Assembly: GCF_910593845.1 (NCBI RefSeq)
Contig: NZ_CAJVAS010000005.1
Span: 1 to 64,000, forward strand
Length of the DNA stretch: 64,000 nt
From: Paenibacillus solanacearum
GTDB lineage: Bacteria; Bacillota; Bacilli; Paenibacillales; NBRC-103111
Reading direction: 5' to 3'
The translations under genes and the position numbers were made by a program. Under the pieces are notes generated by a model. It was not told the DNA's origin. It did not search any database and was given only the letters and a program-made list of their open reading frames with translations. Below are positions 52,746 to 62,622 of this stretch, in pieces. Every line of letters begins with the position of its first letter. The stretch's first letter is position 1.

Positions 52746-53438
52746 TCAGCTCTCTCCTCTTAACACGTAACCGGCGCCGCGAACCGTCTGGATGATCCGC
52801 TTGTGGCCATGCTCCTCCGTTTTTTGCCGCAGAAGCGCAATATACACTTCCAGCACATTCGATTCCCCGCTATAATCGTATCCCCATATTTTCTCCATTA
52901 TAATGTCACGGGACAGCACGCGCCGCGGATTTTGCAGAAACAGGTGAAGCAGCTCGAACTCCTTCGTCGTCAATTCGACCAGTTGACCGCCGCGGTACAC
53001 TTCCCGCGTATCCAGATCCATGAAGATGTCCAGGTAATGCAGACGGTTCGTCGCCTGCTCCGATTTCTCGGACGATTTCCGGCGCAGCATAACGCGAATG
53101 CGGGCCAGCAGCTCCTCCAGCGCAAACGGCTTCACCAAATAATCGTCGCCACCGAGGTCGAGCCCTTTGACCCGATCCGACACGTCATCCTTGGCCGTGA
53201 GCATCAACACAGGCACATCCGATCCGCCTTCGCGAATGCGGCGCACGACTTCCCAGCCGTCGAGCTGCGGCATCATGACGTCGAGTATGACGATGTCCGG
53301 CTCATGCTCAAGAATTTGCTTCAGCCCGTCCATCCCATGGTTCGCCGTAAACACCGTATACCCTTCGAAGGCCAGACTGCGCCGCAGCATCGAAGTAATT
53401 TTATCGTCATCGTCAATCACCAATATTTTTTCTCTCAT
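52746..53438 (-). CDS. OmpR-family response regulator
   Basis: 230 residues. Receiver domain with acidic pocket DDDD (9-12), phosphoacceptor Asp53 in IVILDVMMPQ, Thr in MLTAKDD and Lys in LVKPFA; C-terminal winged helix with TTKEFELLHLF and RTVRGAGYVL-like QTVRGAGYVLRGES. Partner of the kinase downstream. Possible target: the htrA gene next to it. Confidence 0.94.
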   Translation of the reverse strand: MREKILVIDDDDKITSMLRRSLAFEGYTVFTANHGMDGLKQILEHEPDIVILDVMMPQLDGWEVVRRIREGGSDVPVLMLTAKDDVSDRVKGLDLGGDDYLVKPFALEELLARIRVMLRRKSSEKSEQATNRLHYLDIFMDLDTREVYRGGQLVELTTKEFELLHLFLQNPRRVLSRDIIMEKIWGYDYSGESNVLEVYIALLRQKTEEHGHKRIIQTVRGAGYVLRGES

Positions 53439-53559
53439 CTCATCGATTCACCCGCCTGCTTCTATTGTAAGAACAAATCCCCCAAAAGTGAAGCGACCCG
53501 CCAAAGCCTACATCTGTTCCTGGCCGGGAGTCCTTCGCTTAACAACATATATACACTGA

Positions 53560-53593
53560 AAAAAGAGACAGAGCGCAGGGGGCGCGCTCTGCC
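53560..53593 (-). terminator. htrA terminator
   Basis: On minus CAGAGCGC-GCCCCCT-GCGCTCTG followed by TCTCTTTTTT, 20 bp after the htrA stop; separates htrA from the regulator gene. Confidence 0.8.
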
Positions 53594-53612
53594 TTGATTC
53601 AGATGCGATCTA

Positions 53613-55190
53613 TTATTTCTGCTCCGCATTCCGGTCGCCGATCGCCACGTCGATCACCATCTTTTTGCCGTCGCGCATGACGCCGAACGATGCTTTGTCG
53701 CCTACCTTCAGCTTTTTGATCGCCGTGACGAGATCGTCGGACGTTTTCATTTTCGCGCCGTTCAGTTCGACGATGACGTCATATGGACGAATGCCCGCCT
53801 GGAACGCAGGACTCTTGCGCTCAACCGAAGCGACGATGGCGCCGTCGGTGCTGTCGAGCTTCAGCTCGGAGAGCCATTCTTTGTCGACATTTTGCAGCTG
53901 TACGCCGATGTACGGAGCCGGTTCCTTCGGAATTTTCACGTTGTTCTTCAAGTTGTCGAGCACCGCCGAAATCGTGCTGGTCGGAATGGCGAAGCCGATG
54001 CCTTGCGCCTGCGAGCTGACCGCCGTGTTGATCCCTATGACCTCGCCGTTCAAGTTGAGCAGCGGACCGCCGGAGTTGCCGGGGTTGATCGAAGCGTCGG
54101 TTTGCAGCAGATGCTTGTACTCGCGGGTCCCTTTTTGGTCCGGGATGCTGATCGGGCGTTCTTTCGCGCTGAGCACGCCGACCGTCACCGTATGGTCGAA
54201 GCCATACGGGTTGCCGATCGCCACGACCCAGTCACCTACGCTTAAGTTATCCGCACTGCCGAGCGGCAGCGTCGGGAAGTCTTTGTCCCCTTCGATCTTC
54301 AGCGCGGCGAGATCCAGATCGTAGCTGTTGCCAAGCAAAGTCGCCTTGAGCGGCTTGTCGTAGCCTTGCACGGTGACCCAAATTTCGTCGGCACCGTCAA
54401 TGACGTGCTCGTTGGTCAAAATATATCCGGATTTCTCGAAGATGAATCCGGTTCCCATCCCGCCCGGCTGCAGCTGATCGGAGCTTTTCGGCTTTTGACT
54501 GCCGCCGAAGTCATCTCCAAAAAACTGGCGGAAGAACGGATCGTCGAAGAACGGATTGCCGGTGCGGCCGCTAGAGCTCTTGGCTTTCACTTTCGTCTCG
54601 ATCTTCACGACGGCGGGACTCGCTTGCTCTACGATTTGGGCAATATTATTCGGGCGGCCGAGATCCAGCGCCGACGGTCTCACGCCGCCGTTACCCGTCG
54701 ATGCCACAGGCGCCGATCCGGAAGATCCGCTGCCGGTCATCACGCCTTGCGCTCCGGTAAACAGGTTCATTTTGTCGGATGCGAACATCAGCGCGCCGAC
54801 CACGACGACGCCGGCCATGAAGGAAGCGAATACGCTCTTGAAGCCCCCTCCGGATTTCTTCGGCACGCCAAGCTGCCAGTTGCCCAGCGGCGTTCCGTTC
54901 GCATCGTCCGGTTGTCCGTAGCTGAATGGACGAAGCGGCTTCGGCGGCGTCACTTCCACAGGCGTGGAGCCCTCGCTGTCCCGGGCGGTCGTGTCGGCCG
55001 TGTTCGGATTGAACGGACCGTAGGAGAAATAATGGGATGTTCGCTCCATCCGTTCCTGATGCGAAGCCGGCTCTTGCTCGTACTGAGGCCGGGATTCGCC
55101 GCGTCTTGTCGTATCGTCATTATACTTGCCATCGTCTTGCGGACGACGAAAGAAGTCATTGTAGTTGTTATTATTGTTGTTGTTGTCCAT
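53613..55190 (-). CDS. htrA: membrane-anchored HtrA/DegP serine protease
   Basis: 525 residues from ATG 55190 (GGAGG upstream; open to 55226). An Asn/Asp-rich cytoplasmic start (seven or more Asn after MD) leads to one membrane segment (about 118-138), a Ser/Gly linker, a trypsin-like domain with catalytic LTNEHVIDG (His), DLDLAALKI (Asp) and GNSGGPLLNLNG (Ser), and a C-terminal PDZ domain (VERKSPAFQAGIRPYDVIVE). It degrades or refolds misfolded exported proteins at the membrane surface. A two-component system next to it may control it. Confidence 0.95.
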   Translation of the reverse strand: MDNNNNNNNYNDFFRRPQDDGKYNDDTTRRGESRPQYEQEPASHQERMERTSHYFSYGPFNPNTADTTARDSEGSTPVEVTPPKPLRPFSYGQPDDANGTPLGNWQLGVPKKSGGGFKSVFASFMAGVVVVGALMFASDKMNLFTGAQGVMTGSGSSGSAPVASTGNGGVRPSALDLGRPNNIAQIVEQASPAVVKIETKVKAKSSSGRTGNPFFDDPFFRQFFGDDFGGSQKPKSSDQLQPGGMGTGFIFEKSGYILTNEHVIDGADEIWVTVQGYDKPLKATLLGNSYDLDLAALKIEGDKDFPTLPLGSADNLSVGDWVVAIGNPYGFDHTVTVGVLSAKERPISIPDQKGTREYKHLLQTDASINPGNSGGPLLNLNGEVIGINTAVSSQAQGIGFAIPTSTISAVLDNLKNNVKIPKEPAPYIGVQLQNVDKEWLSELKLDSTDGAIVASVERKSPAFQAGIRPYDVIVELNGAKMKTSDDLVTAIKKLKVGDKASFGVMRDGKKMVIDVAIGDRNAEQK

Positions 55191-55380
55191 AGCGATAACC
55201 TCCATTGAAAATAAGGCTTCTTGCAAGCATCCTATAGTCTGATGTCTTCGGGACGGCGGGAGCTTCCAAAAAAAAACGCTCCATCCTTGCGTCCGTAAGA
55301 CTTATTGTTGACTATATATTGCACGCGCAACCTTAAAGAAACCTTAAAGGAAAATAAAATGGAGGTAAAAATAAACGTCT

Positions 55381-55791
55381 TTAACGCCAGCTGCTCTCCA
55401 CCTTCGAAAGCAGCGCCTTCGCTTCTTCAATCCATTTGCCCTCGACGCCGGCATCCTTGTCTACCGGCTCCTGGAATTGGTTCATGAGCGCGCCATAGGT
55501 GTTCACCTGCGCTTCTTTGTCCAATCCTTCATTATATAGATGCTTTAATACAAACGGCTCGCCGATCCGCACGACGGCATCGGTCGAATCCGTGTCGCCG
55601 TCCAGCCTCCCGTGCGTCACCTCGAATGGAATGCGCAGCCATACTTTATGCGCCTCATCCAAATAACGGTCGTAGCAGCCGTGGTCATATTCCCAGTTCC
55701 CGCCCAGCGTGAACTCGAATGCGTGCAGCTGATGCCTTACTTTCTCGAACGCTTCTTCCTTACCAGTCAGCTTTGAATGCAATGGGATCAT
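55381..55791 (-). CDS. yugN: YugN-like protein
   Basis: 136 residues, ATG after GGAGGG. Starts MIPLHSKLTGKEEAFEKVRH and has GGNWEYDHGCYDRYLD, YLRIPF-like VWLRIPFEV, and GEPFVLKHLYNEGLD, the pattern of YugN-like proteins of Bacillales. Function unknown. Stands alone between htrA and amt. Confidence 0.8.
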   Translation of the reverse strand: MIPLHSKLTGKEEAFEKVRHQLHAFEFTLGGNWEYDHGCYDRYLDEAHKVWLRIPFEVTHGRLDGDTDSTDAVVRIGEPFVLKHLYNEGLDKEAQVNTYGALMNQFQEPVDKDAGVEGKWIEEAKALLSKVESSWR

Positions 55792-56014
55792 TTCGTTTCC
55801 CTCCGTTTTTTCGCCAAATCTTATACGTTATAGAATGAGCCGGATTTAGGAAAAGTATGCTTTGTTCGGAAATGGAGGAGCCGCAATAGAGTAGAAACGA
55901 ACAATTCGTATTCCGTGTTAATTTATCTTACGTATTCCGTTGACATACCTGTCACGCAATTTTATAATAAGGGGCGGAATGGGTGTCCGCATGCTATTGA
56001 AGGGGATGAGCTTC

Positions 56015-57316
56015 ATGGATATAACTACGCTGAGCAACGGCCTGGACACGATCTGGGTCGTGCTCACGGCAGCGATGATCTTGCTGATGGAAGGCGGCTT
56101 CGCCTTGCTGGAGGCCGGATTCGTCCGGCAAAAAAACGCCGTCAGCATCATTATGAAAGTGTTTGTCGACATTACGTTCGGGGCATTGATTTTTTACTTT
56201 TTTGGGTTCGCTTTCATGTATGGCAAAGACTTCTCCGGCCTGATCGGTACAAGCGGCTTCATGATGGGAGGAGACCTGACGCATATCACACTGTCGATCT
56301 CCCATGATACGTATTGGCTGTTCCAAAGCGCCTTCGTCATCGCCGTTATTTCGATCGTATCCGGCGCTGTCGCGGAACGCGTCAACTTTCGAGCCTATAT
56401 CTTGTATACGATTGCCATGACCGGGCTCATTTATCCGATAGCCGGACACTGGGTATGGAGCGTCGGCGGCTGGCTCGGCGGGCTGGGGATGATCGACTTT
56501 GCAGGCTCGGCCGTCATTCACGCGCTCGGCGGATTTTCCGCGCTGGCGGCCGCCATTCTCATTGGGCCGCGCATCGGCAAGTTTGCCGAGAACGGCACCC
56601 CTAATATCGTTCCGCCGTCGAACTTGCCGCTCGCTTCCGTCGGCGCCTTCATTCTGTGGTTCGGCTGGTTCGGGTTCAACTCGGGAAGCACGCTAAGCGC
56701 CACGAACGCGGGCATCGGCCACATTGCGGTGACGACGATGCTGGCGGCGTCGGCTGGCGGCGCAACCTGCATCCTGTTCACGATGCTGCGCTATCGCAAG
56801 GCCGATCCGCCGATGGTCATTAACGGCTCGCTTGCCGGGCTGGTCGGCATTACGGCCGGCTGCGCGTTCGTCAGCGACAGCGCAGCCATATTGATCGGCG
56901 CGGTATGCGGCATCGCGATGGTGTTCGCGACGGAGTTTCTTGAATCGCGCCGCATTGACGATCCCGTCGGGGCATTCGCCGTTCATGGCGTCAGCGGCAG
57001 CCTCGGAACGCTCGCGCTCGGATTGTTCGCCAAGCCCGAGCTGACCTCAAGCGTAGGGCAAGGCTACAGCGGACTGCTGTACGGCGGAGGCTTCCAGCTG
57101 CTCGGCGTACAGGCACTAGGGCTGGTGACCGTATCGGTCTGGGGGTTCGCGCTGACATGGCTCACCTTGAAAGCCATCGGCCGCTTCGTACCGGTGCGGG
57201 TCAGCCGCGACGAAGAGCTCGTCGGACTCGATGTCGGCATACACGGCGTGCCCGCCTACAGCGAGGAGCATGACTTTATCGAGATCGAGCGGCTCACGAT
57301 ATCCAAGCACAAATAA
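56015..57316 (+). CDS. amt: ammonium transporter
   Basis: 433 residues from ATG 56015 (GAAGGGGATG upstream; open to 55940). Eleven membrane helices; Amt hallmarks are AMILLMEGGFALLEAGFVRQ, DITFGALIFYFFGFAFMYG, FQSAFVIAVISIVSGAVAER and the pore His pair in GSAVIHALGGFSALAA and AVHGVSGSLG. Brings ammonium into the cell, feeding glutamine synthetase. No glnK/PII gene is beside it. A terminator follows. Confidence 0.95.
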   Translation: MDITTLSNGLDTIWVVLTAAMILLMEGGFALLEAGFVRQKNAVSIIMKVFVDITFGALIFYFFGFAFMYGKDFSGLIGTSGFMMGGDLTHITLSISHDTYWLFQSAFVIAVISIVSGAVAERVNFRAYILYTIAMTGLIYPIAGHWVWSVGGWLGGLGMIDFAGSAVIHALGGFSALAAAILIGPRIGKFAENGTPNIVPPSNLPLASVGAFILWFGWFGFNSGSTLSATNAGIGHIAVTTMLAASAGGATCILFTMLRYRKADPPMVINGSLAGLVGITAGCAFVSDSAAILIGAVCGIAMVFATEFLESRRIDDPVGAFAVHGVSGSLGTLALGLFAKPELTSSVGQGYSGLLYGGGFQLLGVQALGLVTVSVWGFALTWLTLKAIGRFVPVRVSRDEELVGLDVGIHGVPAYSEEHDFIEIERLTISKHK

Positions 57317-57396
57317 ACGGCAGCATATACGAATCCACATCATACGGCCTGCCACGCAGCGAGATCGGCCACGCATCGGCGCTTAAGCCTCCACCT

Positions 57397-57426
57397 AACG
57401 CTCTTCCTGCTTGGAAGAGCGTTTTT
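57397..57426 (+). terminator. amt terminator
   Basis: AACGCTCTTCC-TGCTT-GGAAGAGCGTT followed by TTTG: perfect 11-bp stem 80 bp after the amt stop. Confidence 0.85.
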
Positions 57427-57505
57427 GCAGCGCAAAAAAAGCTTCAGCGAACCGTCTCGGCGGTAGGCGAAGCCTGCCTTTGTTAAACCATGTGCTTAAT
57501 CCAAA

Positions 57506-57531
57506 AAAGCTCCGGATGGATCGGAGCCTTT
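57506..57531 (-). terminator. terminator of gene 57577-57954
   Basis: On minus GGCTCCGATCCATCCGGAGC followed by TTTTTT, about 50 bp after the stop. Confidence 0.75.
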
Positions 57532-57576
57532 ACGTTTCGTCCGCTATGTCTTTCGTTCAACCAAAAGCAGTATACC

Positions 57577-57954
57577 TTAACCGAGCTCCTTCTCCAACTC
57601 TTCGCTGACATCGACAAGATCGGTCGGGCGGCTTTGCTGCAAAATGTCGCGGGCATGCTCAATCTCCTGCCGAAGCTTGCGGATTTGTTCCATCGGTTTC
57701 TTGACATAATGTATATATTCAACAGCCAGATGATGGTCCGGCTTTTTCCCGGCAAACATTTTGCGCAAAGCTGACATGGACTGATAGTTTCGTTCTTCGA
57801 TCATCCGCTTTTTCTCATAGCGCTGCACCGCTTGCTCGATCTCGGCGATCTGCTCCTCTTTCCGAGCGATGAATGCTTCTAAAAACGGGTACACTTCGGC
57901 CGCTTTCCGTTTGTTCACCTGTACCAGGCCCCCTGACCATAACGCATTCAGCAT
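57577..57954 (-). CDS. coiled-coil hypothetical protein
   Basis: 125 residues, ATG after AGGTGATG. Mostly helical and charged: EEQIAEIEQAVQRYEKKRMI and QIRKLRQEIEHARDILQQSR give heptad-like spacing. I recognise no family and no membrane or export signal. Monocistronic with its own terminator. Confidence 0.65.
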   Translation of the reverse strand: MLNALWSGGLVQVNKRKAAEVYPFLEAFIARKEEQIAEIEQAVQRYEKKRMIEERNYQSMSALRKMFAGKKPDHHLAVEYIHYVKKPMEQIRKLRQEIEHARDILQQSRPTDLVDVSEELEKELG

Positions 57955-58080
57955 GAAACATCACCTATCCGATAATGTTAACAATGATTACAATATGTTT
58001 ATTTTACAACAAACATTCCGCTTTGAAAACAAAAAAATCAAGGAAAACGAAAGAAGATGGCAATATTGTTAACACTGAAA

Positions 58081-58118
58081 AAAGGAAACCCGGGCTAATC
58101 ACCGCAGGTTTCCTTTTT
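58081..58118. terminator. terminator of the small spore-protein-like gene
   Basis: AAAAGGAAACC ... GGTTTCCTTTTT with a 16-nt loop; works for the minus-strand gene ending at 58148. Confidence 0.8.
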
Positions 58119-58147
58119 GGATATGTTTTTTGTATGGTTACGCGTAA

Positions 58148-58291
58148 TTACACGTTTTGGTTTTCGTTTTCGAATTGGTTTGCATTCTGGTTTGCGTTAG
58201 TTTGAGCGGCTTGCTGCTGCTTTGCGTTTACCGCTACTTCTTGCGCAAACTCCGTATCGTTGTTTTGTTTACGGTTTTTGTTTTTCGCCAT
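58148..58291 (-). CDS. small Asn/Gln-rich protein, gamma-type SASP-like
   Basis: 47 residues, ATG after GGGGAGGTG. Begins MAKNKNRKQNNDTEFAQEV and continues with Ala, Asn and Gln almost only. The TEFAxE patch followed by Gln/Asn-rich sequence is that of gamma-type small acid-soluble spore proteins (SspE), which serve as amino-acid stores in spores. Too short to be sure; strong ribosome binding site and terminator support a real gene. Confidence 0.7.
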   Translation of the reverse strand: MAKNKNRKQNNDTEFAQEVAVNAKQQQAAQTNANQNANQFENENQNV

Positions 58292-58352
58292 GGATATCAC
58301 CTCCCCTTCGTCCTTTAGTATGGACAGAAGCGGAGAGCGTATGACAGGAAAT

Positions 58353-59009
58353 TTAAAACAAAAGCTCTTTTTTCAGCTGGTCCCACATCGCTTCGTTCAT
58401 TTTGCCGCTGCCTTTTTTGACAACGAAAACATGAAGCGTCTTTTTGCCCCATTCCCTGTACACCTGGTCCTTCGTTTCAAAATATAGATCGATGCGATTG
58501 CCCTTGATCGCTCCGCCCGTATCGGTGACAACGCCGTAACCATATCCCGGAATGTACAGCACGGTACCGATCGGAAAGACAGACGGGTCGGCGGCGATAG
58601 TCGAGAACGACTCGACGTCGCGCATCACCTTCATGCCGGAGTAAGTGAGCCCGTATTCGGGATGTCCCGGATTTTTACCTGTTGACTCGATGCCGGCGTA
58701 ATAGCCAGTAGCGATGACCTCTACCGCTTTGAGCTTGGTCAAATCTTGATCCTTATGCGGGAACAGCTTGTAGCTTCGGGCCCGCGATTGTACGGTCTGT
58801 ACGGCCTGACCCGTCATCACGGCCGATACGGGCCGTATCTCGTTTTTCCCGGCGTTTGCGCCGGATGTACCTGCTTTGATTTCGGCGACCGGAGAAGGCG
58901 GCTGAGCGCTTCCGATCGATGGCCCATCTTGTTCAAACCACATCAATACGGACAGCATCAGAGTGATGAGACAAATCCATTTTGCATGGCTTGCGGTTTT
59001 CGGTAACAT
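58353..59009 (-). CDS. secreted 3D-domain protein (YuiC/Rpf-like fold)
   Basis: 218 residues. Hydrophobic start ([14 protein letters not shown]) acts as signal or anchor; a linker (about 30-90) is followed by the 3D domain: [38 protein letters not shown] and [18 protein letters not shown], with the three conserved Asp (one in IAADP, one in TDTGG, one in RIDLYF). Such proteins (YuiC, YocH) are lytic transglycosylase-like enzymes acting on peptidoglycan, several in sporulation. Stands alone. Confidence 0.9.
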   Translation of the reverse strand: MLPKTASHAKWICLITLMLSVLMWFEQDGPSIGSAQPPSPVAEIKAGTSGANAGKNEIRPVSAVMTGQAVQTVQSRARSYKLFPHKDQDLTKLKAVEVIATGYYAGIESTGKNPGHPEYGLTYSGMKVMRDVESFSTIAADPSVFPIGTVLYIPGYGYGVVTDTGGAIKGNRIDLYFETKDQVYREWGKKTLHVFVVKKGSGKMNEAMWDQLKKELLF

Positions 59010-59103
59010 ATGTTTTCGTTAAACCTCCCCTTAATATAAGAGACTGCCCAACGAAAATAAAATATATACATAAACCGAAGCACATGACCGCTGCGCCTAA
59101 GTC

Positions 59104-59130
59104 AAAAAGCCTGCCTCTCAGGCAGGCAAG
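59104..59130 (-). terminator. thrS terminator
   Basis: On minus GCCTGCC-TGA-GAGGCAGGC-like stem followed by TTTTTG, 105 bp after the thrS stop. Confidence 0.7.
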
Positions 59131-59234
59131 CTCTCATCCGGCGCCGCCGCATAGTGGCGCCGATTCGAAGCTCTGCTCAGAAAGACAGGCTGCTGTATGG
59201 TCTATTCACAATCGGTGTAAGCGAAGCTGGCTTG

Positions 59235-61178
59235 TTACACCTGTTTGGAGCGAATATCTTCGTTGATCAAGCCGATCACCGCATCCAGGCTGTGCCCGCC
59301 GAGATCGCCTTGGCCGCGTCGCCGTACCGAAACACCGCCGCTGCTTATTTCATTCTCGCCGACAACAAGCATATACGGGATTTTTTCAAGCTGCGCCTCG
59401 CGGATTTTGTAGCCAAGCTTCTCGTTGCGCAGGTCCGCTTCAACACGGATGCCCGCTTGCGCCAGCTTCTCTTCCACTTCCTTGGCGTAGCCGTCGAAAT
59501 TGCCGGATACCGGCAATATCTTGGCTTGTACCGGACACAGCCATGTCGGCAGCGCACCGGCAAAGTTCTCAAGCAGGAACGCCGTCATGCGCTCCATCGT
59601 CGAGATGATGCCGCGATGAATGACGACCGGACGATGCTTCTGCCCATCGGCGCCGATATATTCGAGCTGGAACCGTTCCGGCAGCAGGAAGTCGAGCTGG
59701 GCCGTCGACAGCGTCTCTTCTTTCTTCAGCGCGGTCTTGATCTGCACGTCCAGCTTCGGCCCGTAGAAGGCCGCTTCGCCTTCCGCTTCGAAGAACGGCA
59801 AGCCGAGCTCCTCGACGACCTCACGCAGCATGCGCTGCGACATTTCCCACATTTCGTCGTTCTGGAAGTACTTCTCGGTGTCCTTCGGATCGCGGTACGA
59901 CAGACGGAAACGGTATTCCTTGATGCCGAAATCTTCGTACACTTGGCGAATCAGATTGACGACGCGAGCGAACTCTTCCTTGATTTGATCCGGCCGGCAA
60001 AAAATATGCGCGTCGTTGAGCGTCATCGCTCTTACGCGGTGGAGGCCGGTCAATGCGCCGGACATTTCGTAGCGGTGCATCGTACCAAGCTCGGCAACCC
60101 GGATCGGCAAGTCGCGGTAGCTGCGCATGTCGCTCTTGTACACCATCATATGGTGCGGGCAGTTCATCGGGCGCAGTACAAGCTCCTCATTATCCATAAT
60201 CATTTTCGGGAACATGTCTTCCTGGTAATGATCCCAGTGGCCGCTCGTCTTGTACAGCTCGACATTGGCGAGCACCGGCGTATAGACGTGCTGGTAGCCG
60301 AGACGTTCTTCCAGATCGACGATGTAACGTTCCATCGTGCGGCGCACTTTGGCGCCGTGCGGCAGCCACAGCGGCAAGCCTTGGCCCACTTCATTGGAGA
60401 ACGTGAACATTTTCAGCTCTTTGCCGAGTTTGCGGTGATCGCGTTTTTTCGCTTCCTCCAGCAGATGAAGATGCTCGTCCAATTCGGCTTTTTTCGGGAA
60501 CGCCGTGCCGTAAATGCGCTGCAGCATTTTGTTCTTCGAGTCTCCGCGCCAGTAAGCACCCGCTACGCTAAGCAGCTTGAACGCTTTGATGCGGCCGGTT
60601 GAAGGCAGGTGCGGCCCGCGGCACAAGTCGAAAAATTCGCCTTGATCATAGATCGTAATGACCGACGTTTCCGGCAAATCGCGGATCAGCTCCAGCTTTA
60701 GCGGATCTTCCAGCTCGGAGAAGATGCGAATAGCTTCCTCGCGGCTTACAACCCGGCGGGTAATCGGCAAGTTCTCCTGCACGATCCGCTCCATTTCTTT
60801 CTCAATCTTTGCCAGGTCCTCCGGCGTGAGCGAGTTGTCCATATCGATATCGTAATAGAAGCCGTCCTCGATGACCGGACCGATGCCGAGCTTCACGTTT
60901 TTCTCGCCGTAGATGCGTTTGATCGCTTGTGCCATCAAGTGCGCCGTGCTGTGCCGGTATACCTCAAGGCCGTCGCTGCTGTCCAGCGTAACGATTTCAA
61001 GCGCTGCATCGTCGTTCAGCGGCGTGCTCAAATCCACCAGCTTGCCGTCGACTTTGCCGACCACCGCATTTTTTCTCAACCCGGAGCTGATCGATCCGGC
61101 GACTTCTTCTACCGTCGTTCCGGCGTTATACTCGCGAACCGCGCCATCCGGAAAAGTAACTTTGACTGACATGATCAT
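59235..61178 (-). CDS. thrS: threonyl-tRNA synthetase
   Basis: Charges tRNA-Thr. 647 residues; an ATG two codons later (61172) is equally placed to GGGAGG. Order: TGS domain (about 1-65), editing domain with [11 protein letters not shown] (HxxxH), class II core with the zinc ligands in [10 protein letters not shown] (Cys) and NDAHIFC (His), motif 2 [14 protein letters not shown], motif 3 [18 protein letters not shown], and the C-terminal anticodon domain. A T-box leader controls it. ytxC is next upstream, an arrangement shared with Bacillus. Confidence 0.97.
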   Translation of the reverse strand: MIMSVKVTFPDGAVREYNAGTTVEEVAGSISSGLRKNAVVGKVDGKLVDLSTPLNDDAALEIVTLDSSDGLEVYRHSTAHLMAQAIKRIYGEKNVKLGIGPVIEDGFYYDIDMDNSLTPEDLAKIEKEMERIVQENLPITRRVVSREEAIRIFSELEDPLKLELIRDLPETSVITIYDQGEFFDLCRGPHLPSTGRIKAFKLLSVAGAYWRGDSKNKMLQRIYGTAFPKKAELDEHLHLLEEAKKRDHRKLGKELKMFTFSNEVGQGLPLWLPHGAKVRRTMERYIVDLEERLGYQHVYTPVLANVELYKTSGHWDHYQEDMFPKMIMDNEELVLRPMNCPHHMMVYKSDMRSYRDLPIRVAELGTMHRYEMSGALTGLHRVRAMTLNDAHIFCRPDQIKEEFARVVNLIRQVYEDFGIKEYRFRLSYRDPKDTEKYFQNDEMWEMSQRMLREVVEELGLPFFEAEGEAAFYGPKLDVQIKTALKKEETLSTAQLDFLLPERFQLEYIGADGQKHRPVVIHRGIISTMERMTAFLLENFAGALPTWLCPVQAKILPVSGNFDGYAKEVEEKLAQAGIRVEADLRNEKLGYKIREAQLEKIPYMLVVGENEISSGGVSVRRRGQGDLGGHSLDAVIGLINEDIRSKQV

Positions 61179-61199
61179 TAAACCTCCCTTTGATTTGCA

Positions 61200-61473
61200 G
61201 CAAACAAAAAAAGCGCATCATCCCGAAAGGGACGAGTGCGCTCAGCTCGTGGTTCCACCCTCATTCGACCGAAAGCCAAGCTTCACAGCCTGCCGTTCAA
61301 TCCTCGAAGCATTCTGTAACGGGAATGACCCGGTGACCGATACTGGGTGCGCATGCACCGTTCCCTGTCACGGCTACGAAGGGGTAAACGAAAGTCGCGG
61401 GACGGAAGGAATTTCAGCCTACGTTCCTTCTCTCTGGACAGCACTTCAACCGTTCATGTCTTCGATCGTTGCC
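61200..61473 (-). ncRNA. T-box riboswitch leader of thrS
   Basis: On minus the conserved T-box AGGGTGGAACCACG lies at 61261-61248. It is followed by a terminator, GAGCGCACTCGTCCC with its partner GGGATGATGCGC then TTTTTTT (61242-61204). Upstream are AGAGAGAAGGAA and stem-I-like helices. Uncharged tRNA-Thr would pair with the UGGAACC bulge and stop termination. The specifier codon (ACC expected) is not firmly placed; an ACC in GTTTACCCC near 61385 is a candidate. Confidence 0.9.
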
Positions 61474-62403
61474 TTATCTTTTATTATATTCGGCGGCGGC
61501 GCCCCGGTCAAGGTTATGGCATAACCTGCAATAGCCGCATACTTCCACCCGATTTTCGAATATTTGCTTGATCGTATGGATGACCTGCTGCTCCGGCTCG
61601 CGCGTGTGAATATAAATTTGCTGCGGCGATACCGAGATGAGCGTGCTGACGATCATATCCTCGAAGTTCATATCCTTCTCGAGCATCTCCACCGTAACGA
61701 CCGCTTCCGGGTCGTCAGTATCGATTTGTTCCATTCGGTCGTTCAGAAGCAGAAACTCGTTGCCGCCCTTATGGAACAAATGAACGAACGGAATTCGCGC
61801 CTCTTGAATGTATACAAAATATTGCAATAACGAAATAAACTCCTGGTATTGGCGGTCCATGACGAACTCGTCCACGGCATATTCAGCCACGTCGCGCAAT
61901 TCGTCGATGTAAGGATGCAGCCGGAACCGTACATAGCCTTCCAAATTCAGCTCCGTTTGCTCCTTCAAATAGTCAGCCAGTTCTCCTGAAATTTTGGCCT
62001 TGCGTCGATTGTATACCTCGCCGGCCGCTCTCTCCGCTTCCCATTCGCCTGTCCCGCTTAACATTTGCTCGCAATAGCTCATAATGCGATCGATGTCTTC
62101 CTCTTTGTCGTAATGAAATTCCTGCTTGAGCAAGAAGCGAAGAATGCGGCGCTCTTCCACGAGCAGGATATAATCCGCAATCGCATTGCCCGCCCATTCA
62201 AACAACGGATCTCCGTCGGTCTGCAGTTGAAAACCGGGCAGTACCCCGTAGACCTCGATTTCGCCCCTTCCTTCATACCGGTTCATTGCTATATGAATGG
62301 ATTCCTTGTTATGTAGCCGTTCCATGGAGCTTGTCATCATGCCATACAACTGCTCCGCCTGCGCTTCCACGCGATTCGTCAACTGGATTGCAAACAGCTT
62401 CAT
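61474..62403 (-). CDS. ytxC: YtxC-type sporulation protein
   Basis: 309 residues from ATG 62403 (AAAGGAGTG upstream; open to 62490). Starts MKLFAIQLTNRVEAQAEQLY; family motifs include RRILRFLLKQEFHY, NLEGYVRFRLHPYIDELRDV and DEFVMDRQYQEFISLLQYFV, as in the YtxC family conserved next to thrS in endospore formers. Function unknown. Ends within the thrS leader region. Confidence 0.9.
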   Translation of the reverse strand: MKLFAIQLTNRVEAQAEQLYGMMTSSMERLHNKESIHIAMNRYEGRGEIEVYGVLPGFQLQTDGDPLFEWAGNAIADYILLVEERRILRFLLKQEFHYDKEEDIDRIMSYCEQMLSGTGEWEAERAAGEVYNRRKAKISGELADYLKEQTELNLEGYVRFRLHPYIDELRDVAEYAVDEFVMDRQYQEFISLLQYFVYIQEARIPFVHLFHKGGNEFLLLNDRMEQIDTDDPEAVVTVEMLEKDMNFEDMIVSTLISVSPQQIYIHTREPEQQVIHTIKQIFENRVEVCGYCRLCHNLDRGAAAEYNKR

Positions 62404-62622
62404 CCTGAACACTCCTTTCCTGCCGCAGCTCTCGTATAAAGTATATGGCCCGGGGTTCGCATATATACAATAATCAGCTCCCCGCCGCATAGTAATAAAT
62501 GAGAGCGATGCGTAATTCAGGGTGGTATGCTACCTGCTCACGCGTCGCCAAGACACGGACGAAGATAAAGTTCATGAGAAAGCGATCCGCGCAATAACCT
62601 TCTTATATGACTCTCACTATCG

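Noticed and set aside
59154-60602. Plus-strand ORF of 482 codons opposite thrS
   Set aside because: Antisense shadow of thrS; starts inside the terminator region and lacks a start signal.
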